From assembly GCA_031264475.1 (NCBI GenBank), contig JAISEA010000089.1, positions 1-6,946 of the forward strand: DNA of 6,946 nucleotides, read 5' to 3'. Positions 1 to 5,709 of the stretch are shown here, piece after piece. The translations under genes were made by a program, and so were the position numbers. The stretch comes from Treponema sp. GTDB lineage: Bacteria; Spirochaetota; Spirochaetia; Treponematales; Breznakiellaceae. The notes beneath the pieces were generated by a model. The model was not told the origin of the DNA. It saw only the letters and a program-made list of their open reading frames with translations, and did no database searches. Each line of letters begins with the position of its first letter. The stretch's first letter is position 1.

Positions 1-88
1 TCACAGATACCCCAAGTTTCTTCCGTAGGAAAAAAGCCACAAATACCGGTAAAGCCGCTATAAAAACAGGCAGGAGTAAAAATAACAT
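1..88 (-). CDS. N-terminus of an unidentified membrane protein (partial)
   Basis: Only the first 29 codons are inside the window; the gene continues past the left edge. The start is the ATG at 88-86. An in-frame TAA lies four codons upstream, so no longer start is possible, and an AAGGTGG Shine-Dalgarno (complement of 93-99) precedes it. The visible peptide begins MLFLLLPVFIAALPVFVAFF and continues LRKKLGVSV: one hydrophobic helix of about 20 residues followed by Arg-Lys-Lys, which by the positive-inside rule suggests a signal anchor or first membrane span with its C-terminal side in the cytoplasm. It has the same orientation as the exporter gene to its right but is separated from it by 414 bp of repeats, so it probably has its own promoter. 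The family cannot be named from this fragment. Confidence 0.6.
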   Translation of the reverse strand, partial: MLFLLLPVFIAALPVFVAFFLRKKLGVSV

Positions 89-137
89 AAATCCACCTTA
101 TTTCACCACCTTATCACAAACACCATAGACATTCAAC

Positions 138-247
138 ACACCCTTCGGGTGTTTCAATACTTCACAATGGTTGTTGTCCGAAAGGGGTACCCGCTGACCC
201 CGTCTTGATGGTTACGCTTGCTTTGCAAGCGGAACCTACGCTTTATT
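138..247. repeat. Interspersed hairpin repeat, copy 1
   Basis: The module starts with a hairpin ACACCC-TTC-GGGTGT (138-152), continues into GGTGTTTCAATACTTC, then TTGTTGTCCGAAAGGGG, then a perfect 7-bp hairpin CGCTTGC-TTT-GCAAGCG (215-231) and GGAACCTACGCTTTATT. Positions 148-247 align by hand with 4898-4996 over their full length in the same orientation, at roughly 80-85% identity with one single-base gap. It has no open frame of note and lies between two minus-strand genes. It may be a REP- or MITE-like non-autonomous element or a transcribed structured RNA; the sequence does not decide. Confidence 0.75.
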
Positions 248-284
248 TAGAAAAAAGGGGCGGAGCAAGACGTTGCTTTTAGAA

Positions 285-329
285 CACCCGAAGGGTGCGC
301 TTGTAAGCAAGCGGAACCTTCGCTTTATC
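285..329. repeat. Partial copy of the interspersed hairpin repeat
   Basis: A shortened version of the module at 138-247. It has a CACCC-GAA-GGGTG hairpin (285-297), then GCTTG-TAAG-CAAGC (299-312), then GCGGAACCTTCGCTTTAT, matching the 3' end of the full copies. The middle TTGTTGTCCGAAAGG segment is absent, so the two hairpins are brought next to each other. It ends directly against a TCAGACACCGCC piece (328-339) that also occurs in the 37-bp tandem array near 5134-5458. Confidence 0.6.
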
Positions 330-349
330 AGACACCGCCGCACGTCTCT

Positions 350-419
350 GCTCATTGCTAACTGCTCTCTGTTCTCTGTTCTCTGCTCTCTGCTCTCTGT
401 TCTCTGCTAACTGCTAACT
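350..419. repeat. Heptanucleotide tandem repeat, 10 units
   Basis: Ten consecutive 7-bp units in exact register: GCTCATT, GCTAACT, GCTCTCT, GTTCTCT twice, GCTCTCT twice, GTTCTCT, GCTAACT twice. The first two bases vary only as GC or GT and the last five are CTCTC-like or TAACT. A short array of the same family occurs at 5498-5525. The array is intergenic, so copy-number change would not shift a reading frame here, though it would change spacing between flanking modules. Confidence 0.8.
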
Positions 420-424
420 TTCAG

Positions 425-486
425 GAGGGGGCGCAACACAAGGGCGTCTGTGTGCCTCCCTCCGTTTTGGAAAACCGCGCCCCCTC
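425..486. repeat. Palindromic miniature element, copy A
   Basis: Perfect 10-bp terminal inverted repeats GAGGGGGCGC (425-434) and GCGCCCCCTC (477-486) enclose 42 bp. The interior contains GGGCGTCTGTGTG and CCTCCCTCCGTTTT. The reverse complement of 5054-5116 matches this interior along its length, so this is a two-copy family with copies in opposite orientations. On the transcript of the leftward exporter gene it begins 17 nt after the stop codon and could form a very stable 3' hairpin. No U-run follows, so a classic Rho-independent terminator is not supported. Transcript-end protection or an inserted MITE are both possible. Confidence 0.7.
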
Positions 487-502
487 ATGCTAGTGATTAG
501 TG

Positions 503-2260
503 TCAGACAACAACAGGCTGCGCTTGCTGTAAAGAATTGATTTTTGCGTAGAAGCCGTTGCCCGCCGCAAGCAACTCAGGCGGTCCATACTCAACAATAG
601 CGCCGCCTTCAAGCACAATCACCTTGTCCGCACGGGAAAGCGTCGAAACGCGGTGTGAAATGATAATGGCTGTCGTGCCACGCAGGTTCTCAAACAGATT
701 AGCCAATATACGCTTCTCAGTCTCCGCGTCAACAGCAGAAAGACTGTCGTCTAACACCATGATACGCGAATGCGTATACGCAAGTTTGGCAACAGCCCGC
801 GCAATAGCAACCCGCTGCTTCTGCCCTCCAGAAATAGTCAAGCCCTTCTCCCCAATAACCGTGTCCCACCCTTGCGCAAAATCAGCCAAGTCCCGGTCAA
901 TAGACGCCATGATAACAGCCTTCTGAAGCGCCTGCTCGTCCGTACCATCAACCCCATAAGCAACATTGCTCTTGATAGAGTCGGAAAAAAGATAGCTGTC
1001 CTGCGGCACAACACTAAAGAAACCGCGGAACTCCGCCAAGTCCCACTCGCGCGCGTCAATCCCATCCACCAGAACCGCACCCCGCGGCGGCTCCACCATG
1101 CGGGTAAGCGCCTTGATTAAAGTCGTCTTCCCAGAACCCGTCTTTCCCAATATGCCCAGAATCTCCCCTTGTTCAAGCGTAAAGCTAATATCTTTCAAAG
1201 CAGGCGCCTTTTCATCATAAGCAAACGTAAGACTCTTGACTTGGATGATCGGACTGTCTTTCGGCGCTTCGTGAGCCTTCCCCCCAGACGAAGCGATAAG
1301 CGGCTTCGCCGACATCACTTCATTGATACGCCTGAGACTCACCGCACCCCGTTGAACCATGTTTACCATGAAACCCGCGCCCATAAGAGGCCAAATCAAC
1401 ATCTGTAAATAACGAAACAAGGCGGTAAGTTCCCCCGGAGTCATAAGCCCATTGACGACACGGATGCCGCCAACTACCAGCAGAATGATCGAAGTAAGCC
1501 CTGAAAAAAACGATATGAGCGGGAAAAACACGCCGTAGAGTTTCACCAAGTCCATGTTCGCCTTGCGGTAATCGTCGTTAGTGTCCGCAAATTGACGTAG
1601 GAAGTACCATTCCTTGACAAAAGACTTCACGACGCGGACACCCGCAAAGGTCTCCTGCACGATGTTACTCATGCTGGAATAGGTCTCCTGCGCCTTCTGG
1701 AACCGCTTCCCAACTAGGTTCCCAAAAAGCAGAATAAGCACGGTAACAAGAGGCAGTGGAAGCACCGCAAGAGCCGCAGTTCTCGCATCCTGAACGAATA
1801 TTATGACTAGAATCGACACAGCCATGACCGTTCCATCAAAGATAGCCACAAAGCCCATGCCTATAGCGGTTCTGATCGTGTTCATGTCGTTGGTTGCCCG
1901 CGCCATGAGGTCGCCTATTTTGTTCTTTTGGAAGAAGTCATAAGACAAGGTAAGGATATGGGCGAAGAAATCATCCCGCATTTCCGCTTCAATGCGCCGC
2001 GCGGAACCATGTATGAAATACCGCCACAAGAAACGCCCGCACGAAATAACGGTCATCATAAGTACCATGCCCCCGACCAGAGGCAGGAGAGAAGTCCACC
2101 CGGTTACTGAAGAATAATAAATGGCGTCAATGGATTTTTGCAGGAAGAAGGGTATTATGACTTGGGCGGCGTCTACCATTATAAGAAAAATAAAGCCCCA
2201 GAAGTAACGCACTCGGTATCGGTAGAGGTAGGGGAAAAGAGCCTTGTAATCGTTTTTCAT
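503..2260 (-). CDS. ABC exporter half-transporter (fused membrane and ATPase domains), degenerate-site subunit type
   Basis: This 585-residue protein has the length of a type IV ABC exporter half-transporter (MdlA/YheI/BmrC-like). Six membrane spans are visible at about 19-38, 57-75, 135-158, 162-182, 243-268 and 278-300. The C-terminal ATPase has Walker A GKTGSGKT (372-379), Q-loop Gln420, signature ISGGQ (476-480), Walker B ending LDD (503-505), D-loop SAVD (508-511) and H-loop His536. The residue after the Walker B Asp is Asp505, not the usual catalytic Glu. In known heterodimeric exporters this marks the subunit with the inactive ATP site, so a partner with an intact site is expected; none is in this window. 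The start ATG overlaps the stop of the upstream gene as ATGA, and only an A-rich stretch without a clear Shine-Dalgarno precedes it, so translation is probably coupled. The substrate cannot be predicted. Confidence 0.93.
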   Translation of the reverse strand: MKNDYKALFPYLYRYRVRYFWGFIFLIMVDAAQVIIPFFLQKSIDAIYYSSVTGWTSLLPLVGGMVLMMTVISCGRFLWRYFIHGSARRIEAEMRDDFFAHILTLSYDFFQKNKIGDLMARATNDMNTIRTAIGMGFVAIFDGTVMAVSILVIIFVQDARTAALAVLPLPLVTVLILLFGNLVGKRFQKAQETYSSMSNIVQETFAGVRVVKSFVKEWYFLRQFADTNDDYRKANMDLVKLYGVFFPLISFFSGLTSIILLVVGGIRVVNGLMTPGELTALFRYLQMLIWPLMGAGFMVNMVQRGAVSLRRINEVMSAKPLIASSGGKAHEAPKDSPIIQVKSLTFAYDEKAPALKDISFTLEQGEILGILGKTGSGKTTLIKALTRMVEPPRGAVLVDGIDAREWDLAEFRGFFSVVPQDSYLFSDSIKSNVAYGVDGTDEQALQKAVIMASIDRDLADFAQGWDTVIGEKGLTISGGQKQRVAIARAVAKLAYTHSRIMVLDDSLSAVDAETEKRILANLFENLRGTTAIIISHRVSTLSRADKVIVLEGGAIVEYGPPELLAAGNGFYAKINSLQQAQPVVV

Positions 2261-3060
2261 TGTTTTTTCTTATCCGCTTCACCTTTTGCCTTCGTATCCG
2301 CGTCAAGCCTTGATTGCCAAATATCGGCTTTCTTCTTGGTAATTTCAGCGTCTTCACTTTCTCCGAAAAGTATGTGAATACGGCGCATTGCGAAAAGGAA
2401 TTGGATGGCGCGGTCCAGGTCGCTTGCTACGTTGCCCGCCAGCTCGTACTTTTCACGGTAACAATCGGCAATGAACGGCAATAGCTTCTTTATAAGCCGC
2501 ATGTGGTAAACGGTCGATTCATAATTCGGAGAGTCCATGCTCATATTAGAAGTCGCATTCTTCATATCAAGGAAATTCTTGACGATGATGGCGCATCGCG
2601 CTCTTAAATCAAGAACCGCCCACTTCCACTTGGAATTGTCCCCGAAAGCGTCTTTCAATAGGTCGATTGCCAAGCCCATCTTTCTCACCAAGAGGTACCG
2701 CTTGTTCGCACTGACACCCTCTATGAGGTCAAGTTTATCCTGATAATCGGAAACAGGCACGTCAAGATATGGACTGACGACGCTTTCCATATAGGCAAGG
2801 GCTTTCACAATGGATTTTCTGCCGTTAGCCAACGCAATTTCGTTTCTCACCTCAAGCATGGCTCTTGATATTTCACTCGTTACAATATAATAGGACGTAA
2901 GGTCTACCATTTCTTGGGCAAGCTTGATCTTTGCCAAAGCAACCCCAGCCGCGTCTTGAGGCATCTCCGTTAAAGACTGCGCTTCCCGACTTGTTATGCT
3001 ATCTATGGAATTTTGGCACATACTGATCTTGTCTAGGTACTGTTGTCTGTCTCTTATCAT
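2257..3060 (-). CDS. Conserved-looking helical protein of unknown function
   Basis: I do not recognise this 267-residue protein. It has no signal peptide and no membrane span, so it is probably cytoplasmic. Composition and heptad-like spacing suggest an almost entirely α-helical fold, with a Trp-containing central part (WKW at 145-147) and a Lys-rich C-terminal tail (about 242-267). No enzymatic motif is apparent. Start evidence is good: GGAG lies at the right distance before the ATG at 3060-3058, and the recN stop TAA overlaps the start of this site (TAAGGAG). The gap to recN is 8 bp and the 3' end overlaps the exporter start by ATGA, so it is locked into a recN-unknown-exporter operon. A structural or adaptor role would fit the composition, but that is a guess. 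Confidence 0.85.
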   Translation of the reverse strand: MIRDRQQYLDKISMCQNSIDSITSREAQSLTEMPQDAAGVALAKIKLAQEMVDLTSYYIVTSEISRAMLEVRNEIALANGRKSIVKALAYMESVVSPYLDVPVSDYQDKLDLIEGVSANKRYLLVRKMGLAIDLLKDAFGDNSKWKWAVLDLRARCAIIVKNFLDMKNATSNMSMDSPNYESTVYHMRLIKKLLPFIADCYREKYELAGNVASDLDRAIQFLFAMRRIHILFGESEDAEITKKKADIWQSRLDADTKAKGEADKKKQ

Positions 3061-3068
3061 GATTCTCC

Positions 3069-4775
3069 TTATTTCACACCGTATTTTAACAGCATTTCGT
3101 CCGCGTGCGCAAGCGCCGCTTCACCCGCGTCTCCAGCAAGCATACGGGCGATTTCAAACCGCCGCTCTTCGGGTTGGAGCGTAGTTACACCCGTAACAGT
3201 CCTGCCCGTGCTGTCTTCAACTTTTTTCCCAACCTTTAGGTGATTGTTGGCGCGAATCGCAATGCTTGCGAGATGGGTAACGCAGAAAATCTGCTTTAAC
3301 TTACCGATCTTCGCCAAGTATTCGCCCACGGCGAGGGCTACCTCTCCGCCTATACCTGTGTCGATCTCGTCGAACACCAGCGTTTCAAGCGTGTCCGCAT
3401 CTGAAAGCACGGTCTTGATGGCAAGCATCACCCGTGAAAGCTCCCCGCCAGACGCGACACGGGAAAGGTCTTTGAGCGGCTCACCCATGTTAGCCGATAT
3501 GAGGAATTCGATGTTGTCTGCCCCGGTGGGTCCACAAACCATGGACGTCTTTCCTTTAGGAGCGACATTTACCGCAAAAACCGCGTGTGGCATACCCAAA
3601 CGCGCCAGAACAGCCGAAATCTTTCCGCTCAAAACCGCGCCTGCTTCTTTGCGCCGTCTCGACAGTACCCCGGCGCGTATTGCCGCCTCTTTCTCTAGTC
3701 TGCCTATTTCCGCCGTAAGCTTCTCTTGGTTTTCCTCAATATTGACGAGGGCTTCTATTTTAGCTTCCGCGTTCGCCTTATACGCGAGAATAGCGTCTTC
3801 GTCACTGAGGCTATCTTTAGACATACCGTATTTCTTCTTGAGTCGGAATAAGAGACTGAGTCTTTCTTCTACTTCTTCAAGCCTTCCCTGTTCATACTTC
3901 AGTCCTTCAATATATGAGCGTAATTCTTCGGCGATGTCTTCAGACTCGAAGTAGAGGTTTTCTATACGCTTGAGGATAGGCGCGAGCGTACCGTCGATGC
4001 CAGCCGCGTTTTCCATGTTTGACAACGCCTTTCGTATCATGCTCAAGATGGAGTTTTCGTCAGAGAGAAACGCTGTGTCCGCGTTATTTGCGCACGCGGA
4101 GAGCTTCTCGAAACGATTCAGCCGTGAAGCTTCGTTCTCAAGTGTCTGTGTTTCTCCGGGTTTAGGGTCTGCTCTGGTGATTTCGTCGACCGCATAGCGG
4201 AGTATTTCAAGCTCTGTTTCGCGGTCATGTTCCGCGTTTGTCTGCGCCGCGAGATCGTTGCGTTTCTCTGCTAATTCCGAGAATATCTTGCCGAATTCAG
4301 CGACTTCGGCGTCGAGTCTGGCGAAGTTATCCAAATACTTGCGGTGGCTTTCCTTGTTTATGAGGGATTCGTGGGAATGTTGTCCGTGTAGATCGAAGAG
4401 GAGCGCCATGAATTCGGCGAGGTCGCTTCGGGTAACTTGGATGTTCTGGATATAGCTGTTGTTTCTGCCTGACTGTCTGATATTCCGCCGAACGATGACG
4501 TATCCGTCTTCCATGCTGATGTCTCGTGTGTTGAGCCAATTGGCGGCGTCTGTGTTGCGTGGGTCTATGGACACTACTGCGGAGACGCTTGCTTCGTCAG
4601 CGCCGGAGCGTATCACGTCAGCGTCCGAGCGCGCTCCCAAGAGAAAGCTTAATGAGCCTACGATGATGGATTTTCCTGCGCCTGTTTCGCCGGTGAGTAT
4701 ATTAAATCCTTTTTGAAACGAGAGGGAGAGATTATCTATGAGCGCGTAGTTCTTGATGTTTATTTCTTCTAACAT
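3069..4775 (-). CDS. recN: DNA repair protein RecN (SMC-like ATPase)
   Basis: RecN is a cytoplasmic SMC-family ATPase that acts early in repair of DNA double-strand breaks, together with RecA. The protein begins MLEEINIKNYALID, the family's typical N-terminus. With that start (ATG 4775-4773) it has 568 residues, a normal length. Visible motifs are Walker A GETGAGKS (29-36), the RecN-typical FDLHGQHSHESL (127-138), a long coiled-coil region with a central hinge (about 150-380), signature ASGGELSR (441-448), Walker B LVFDEID (466-472, Glu470 catalytic) and the H-loop TH (500-501). A longer reading from 4865 is open but would place the extra codons inside the promoter at 4827-4856, so it is rejected. 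No clear Shine-Dalgarno sits before ATG 4775; the position is occupied by GTGTCAGAC. It is the first gene of a three-gene operon. No LexA-type box was recognised. Confidence 0.96.
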   Translation of the reverse strand: MLEEINIKNYALIDNLSLSFQKGFNILTGETGAGKSIIVGSLSFLLGARSDADVIRSGADEASVSAVVSIDPRNTDAANWLNTRDISMEDGYVIVRRNIRQSGRNNSYIQNIQVTRSDLAEFMALLFDLHGQHSHESLINKESHRKYLDNFARLDAEVAEFGKIFSELAEKRNDLAAQTNAEHDRETELEILRYAVDEITRADPKPGETQTLENEASRLNRFEKLSACANNADTAFLSDENSILSMIRKALSNMENAAGIDGTLAPILKRIENLYFESEDIAEELRSYIEGLKYEQGRLEEVEERLSLLFRLKKKYGMSKDSLSDEDAILAYKANAEAKIEALVNIEENQEKLTAEIGRLEKEAAIRAGVLSRRRKEAGAVLSGKISAVLARLGMPHAVFAVNVAPKGKTSMVCGPTGADNIEFLISANMGEPLKDLSRVASGGELSRVMLAIKTVLSDADTLETLVFDEIDTGIGGEVALAVGEYLAKIGKLKQIFCVTHLASIAIRANNHLKVGKKVEDSTGRTVTGVTTLQPEERRFEIARMLAGDAGEAALAHADEMLLKYGVK

Positions 4776-4826
4776 TATGCGTCTGACACTGCCTTTTTGA
4801 TATTCATCGTTTTTGAACCTCACATA

Positions 4827-4856
4827 ACAATACCGTATTTCGCCCATCCTTGTCAA
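4827..4856 (-). promoter_or_regulatory. Promoter of the recN operon
   Basis: On the minus strand a perfect -35 TTGACA (4856-4851) is followed after 18 bp by TATTGT (4832-4827), which matches the -10 consensus at four of six positions. Transcription would begin near 4820 and give a leader of about 45 nt before ATG 4775. The -35 overlaps by two bases the hairpin AACACC-CGCAA-GGTGTT (4855-4871), so the repeat region directly abuts and partly supplies the promoter. Confidence 0.65.
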
Positions 4857-4920
4857 CACCCGCAAGGTGTTTCAATACTTCAAGAGGGCACCCACAGGGT
4901 GTTTCAATACTTCAAGAGGG
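4855..4920. repeat. Pair of hairpin direct repeats
   Basis: Two identical 23-bp segments (4866-4888 and 4898-4920), each beginning GGTGTTTCAATACTTC and ending AAGAGGG, are spaced 32 bp start to start. Each GGTG forms the right arm of a small hairpin: AACACC-CGCAA-GGTGTT (4855-4871) and CACCC-ACA-GGGTG (4889-4901). The hairpin loops differ while the stems are kept, which suggests the fold matters or that the module copies itself as a hairpin. The second unit runs straight into interspersed repeat copy 2. Confidence 0.75.
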
Positions 4921-4996
4921 TTGTTGTCCGAAAGGGTGTGCCGCTTCCACTGTCTTGACGGTTACGCTTGCTCGCAAGCGGAACCTCCGCGTTATT
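4898..4996. repeat. Interspersed hairpin repeat, copy 2
   Basis: Aligns with 148-247 in the same orientation over about 100 bp, with one single-base gap. Best preserved are GGTGTTTCAATACTTC, TTGTTGTCCGAAAGGG, GGTTACGCTTGCT and GCAAGCGGAACCT. The internal hairpin is kept as CGCTTG-CTCG-CAAGCG (4965-4980), with a different loop from copy 1. The least conserved part is the stretch after CCGAAAGGG (about 4937-4951). Confidence 0.75.
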
Positions 4997-5053
4997 AGGT
5001 TAGACAGACGCTGATACCGACAAGCGTAGCGAAGTCGCACAAGCAAAATAAGG

Positions 5054-5116
5054 AGGGGGGCGCGTCTTTCCCTAAACGGAGGGGGTCAAACAGACGCCCA
5101 TGTGGTGCGCCCCCCT
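5054..5116. repeat. Palindromic miniature element, copy B (inverted relative to copy A)
   Basis: Perfect 10-bp terminal inverted repeats AGGGGGGCGC (5054-5063) and GCGCCCCCCT (5107-5116) enclose 43 bp. Read on the minus strand the interior contains GGGCGTCTGTTTG and CCCCCTCCGTTTAGGG, which aligns with the plus-strand interior of copy A at 425-486. Arms and interior are both conserved, so the two share ancestry. No target-site duplication is obvious at either copy. Confidence 0.7.
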
Positions 5117-5133
5117 GTCTTCAGCCCGCCCCC

Positions 5134-5458
5134 GCATGGTGTCAGACACCGCCACCTAATCCCGCCCGTTGCCTGGTGCCAGACACCGCCACCGCATCCC
5201 GCCCGTGGCATGGTGCCACCCACCGCCCCCTACCCCCGCCCGTTGCATGGTGTCAGACACCGCCACCTAACCCCGCCCGTTGCATGGTGTCAGACACCGC
5301 CGCCTAATCCCGCCGTTGCGTGGTGTCAGTCACCGCCCCGAACCCGCCCCGTTGCGTGGTGTCAGTCACCGCCCCGAACCCGCCCCGTTGCATGGTGTCA
5401 GACACCGCCCCGAACCCTGCCCGTGCGTGGTGTCAGACACCGCCCGCGTCCCTGCGCC
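5134..5458. repeat. Minisatellite of nine 34-37-bp units with a GGTGTC-A-GACACC dyad
   Basis: Units start at 5134, 5171, 5208, 5245, 5282, 5318, 5354, 5390 and 5425. Unit lengths are 37, 37, 37, 37, 36, 36, 36, 35 and 34 bp. Each begins GCATGGTGTCAGACACCGCC or a close variant and ends in a C-rich tail near CCCGCCCGTT. The core GGTGTC-A-GACACC is a perfect 6-bp dyad in units 1, 4, 5, 8 and 9, is altered in units 2 and 3, and becomes GTCACC in units 6 and 7, which are identical to each other over 36 bp, a sign of recent duplication. Because unit length is often not a multiple of three, no protein repeat is conserved. A partial inverted piece, GTCTGACACC, follows at 5461-5470. Confidence 0.88.
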
Positions 5459-5497
5459 GCGTCTGACACCCGACGCTTATCTCGCCCGTCTTCCTTT

Positions 5498-5525
5498 GCT
5501 CATTGCTCTCTGCTATTTGCTCTTT
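5498..5525. repeat. Short heptanucleotide array, 4 units
   Basis: Four 7-bp units in register: GCTCATT, GCTCTCT, GCTATTT, GCTCTTT. The first two units are exactly those found in the larger array at 350-419, in the same orientation. In both places a TCAGACACC-type sequence lies nearby: before the array at 328-339, and just after this one at 5531-5542 as GTGTCAGACACC. Confidence 0.6.
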
Positions 5526-5578
5526 CCTCCGTGTCAGACACCTCGCCTTTTTGCCTTTTTGATGAGGCAATGCGTCCC

Positions 5579-5607
5579 TTGCAAAAAACAACAAACTATG
5601 CTATGCT
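5579..5607 (+). promoter_or_regulatory. Promoter of the rightward envelope-protein gene
   Basis: TTGCAA (5579-5584) and TATGCT (5602-5607) are separated by exactly 17 bp, and the spacer is A-rich. A second TATGCT at 5597-5602 overlaps it but has only a 12-bp spacing. Transcription would begin near 5614 and give a leader of about 95 nt. This is the only good sigma-70-like pair found in the 150 bp before the gene. Confidence 0.55.
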
Positions 5608-5642
5608 TGAAATCGCCTCTGCAAAGAAGCGCGGTTTCAAGC
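5605..5642. promoter_or_regulatory. Operator-like inverted repeat over the transcription start
   Basis: GCTTGAAATCGC (5605-5616) is the reverse complement of GCGGTTTCAAGC (5631-5642) at 11 of 12 positions, with the remaining pair a possible G-U. The left arm overlaps the -10 box and presumed start site, so it can only partly be in the RNA. That placement fits a repressor or activator dyad acting on DNA. The binding protein is unknown. Confidence 0.4.
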
Positions 5643-5709
5643 GCAACTTCCAGAGGCGCCGCCTCCGTAGCGAGGCGTATCTTAACAACACCTCCAAAGG
5701 AGGCTTTTT
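5614..5709 (+). promoter_or_regulatory. Structured 5' leader that folds over the ribosome binding site
   Basis: The leader alternates complementary blocks: CGCCTC (5614-5619), GAGGCG (5653-5658), CGCCTC (5660-5665), GAGGCG (5672-5677), CCTCC (5691-5695), GGAGG (5699-5703). Blocks 1-2 extend to an 8-bp stem, CGCCTCTG with CAGAGGCG. Blocks 3-4 form a 6-bp stem with a 6-nt loop. Blocks 5-6 form CCTCC-AAA-GGAGG, which hides the Shine-Dalgarno and is followed by CTTTTT just before ATG 5710. Blocks 2-3 can pair instead, and block 4 could pair weakly with block 5. It resembles an attenuator or RNA switch, but matches no riboswitch class I recognise. Confidence 0.45.

Larger units (their letters stand above)
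89..502. other. Gene-free intergenic stretch made of repeat modules
   Basis: No reading frame here has both a plausible ribosome binding site and protein-like composition. Most of the stretch is accounted for by an interspersed repeat (138-247), a partial copy (285-329), a heptamer array (350-419) and a palindromic element (425-486), described separately. Positions 249-284 are unexplained apart from a small AGCAA-GACG-TTGCT hairpin at 264-277. No convincing promoter for the leftward gene at 88 was found; TTGAAT followed 17 bp later by TAAGGT on the minus strand is only a weak candidate. Confidence 0.6.
4776..5709. other. Divergent intergenic region of promoters, leader and repeats
   Basis: More than 900 bp separate recN from the rightward envelope gene. 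No protein gene is supported. From left to right it holds the recN promoter, a hairpin direct-repeat pair, interspersed repeat copy 2, palindromic element B, a nine-unit tandem array, a short heptamer array, a promoter and a structured leader. Stretches not assigned are 4999-5053, 5459-5497 and 5544-5578. The plus strand is strikingly C-rich between about 5100 and 5480, which by itself keeps several frames open without meaning. Confidence 0.7.

Noticed and set aside
425..486. Rho-independent terminator of the recN operon
   Set aside because: The stem is strong but has a 42-nt interior and no U-run after it on the minus strand, so it is described as a palindromic element instead.
3244..3954. 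Plus-strand open frame of 236 codons
   Set aside because: It lies antisense to the conserved RecN sequence and has Ser/Ala-rich shadow composition.
4776..4865. Longer RecN beginning at ATG 4865 or 4847
   Set aside because: These codons lie within or upstream of the -35/-10 promoter, and the extra residues do not resemble the RecN N-terminus, which starts cleanly at 4775.
4866..4920. Possible CRISPR repeats (GTTTCAATAC-like direct repeats)
   Set aside because: Only two copies are present, the interval between them is 9 bp, and the same sequence recurs in the interspersed repeat; no cas gene is in the window.
5134..5458. Possible CRISPR array
   Set aside because: The sequence between dyads is conserved from unit to unit rather than unique, so this is a minisatellite.
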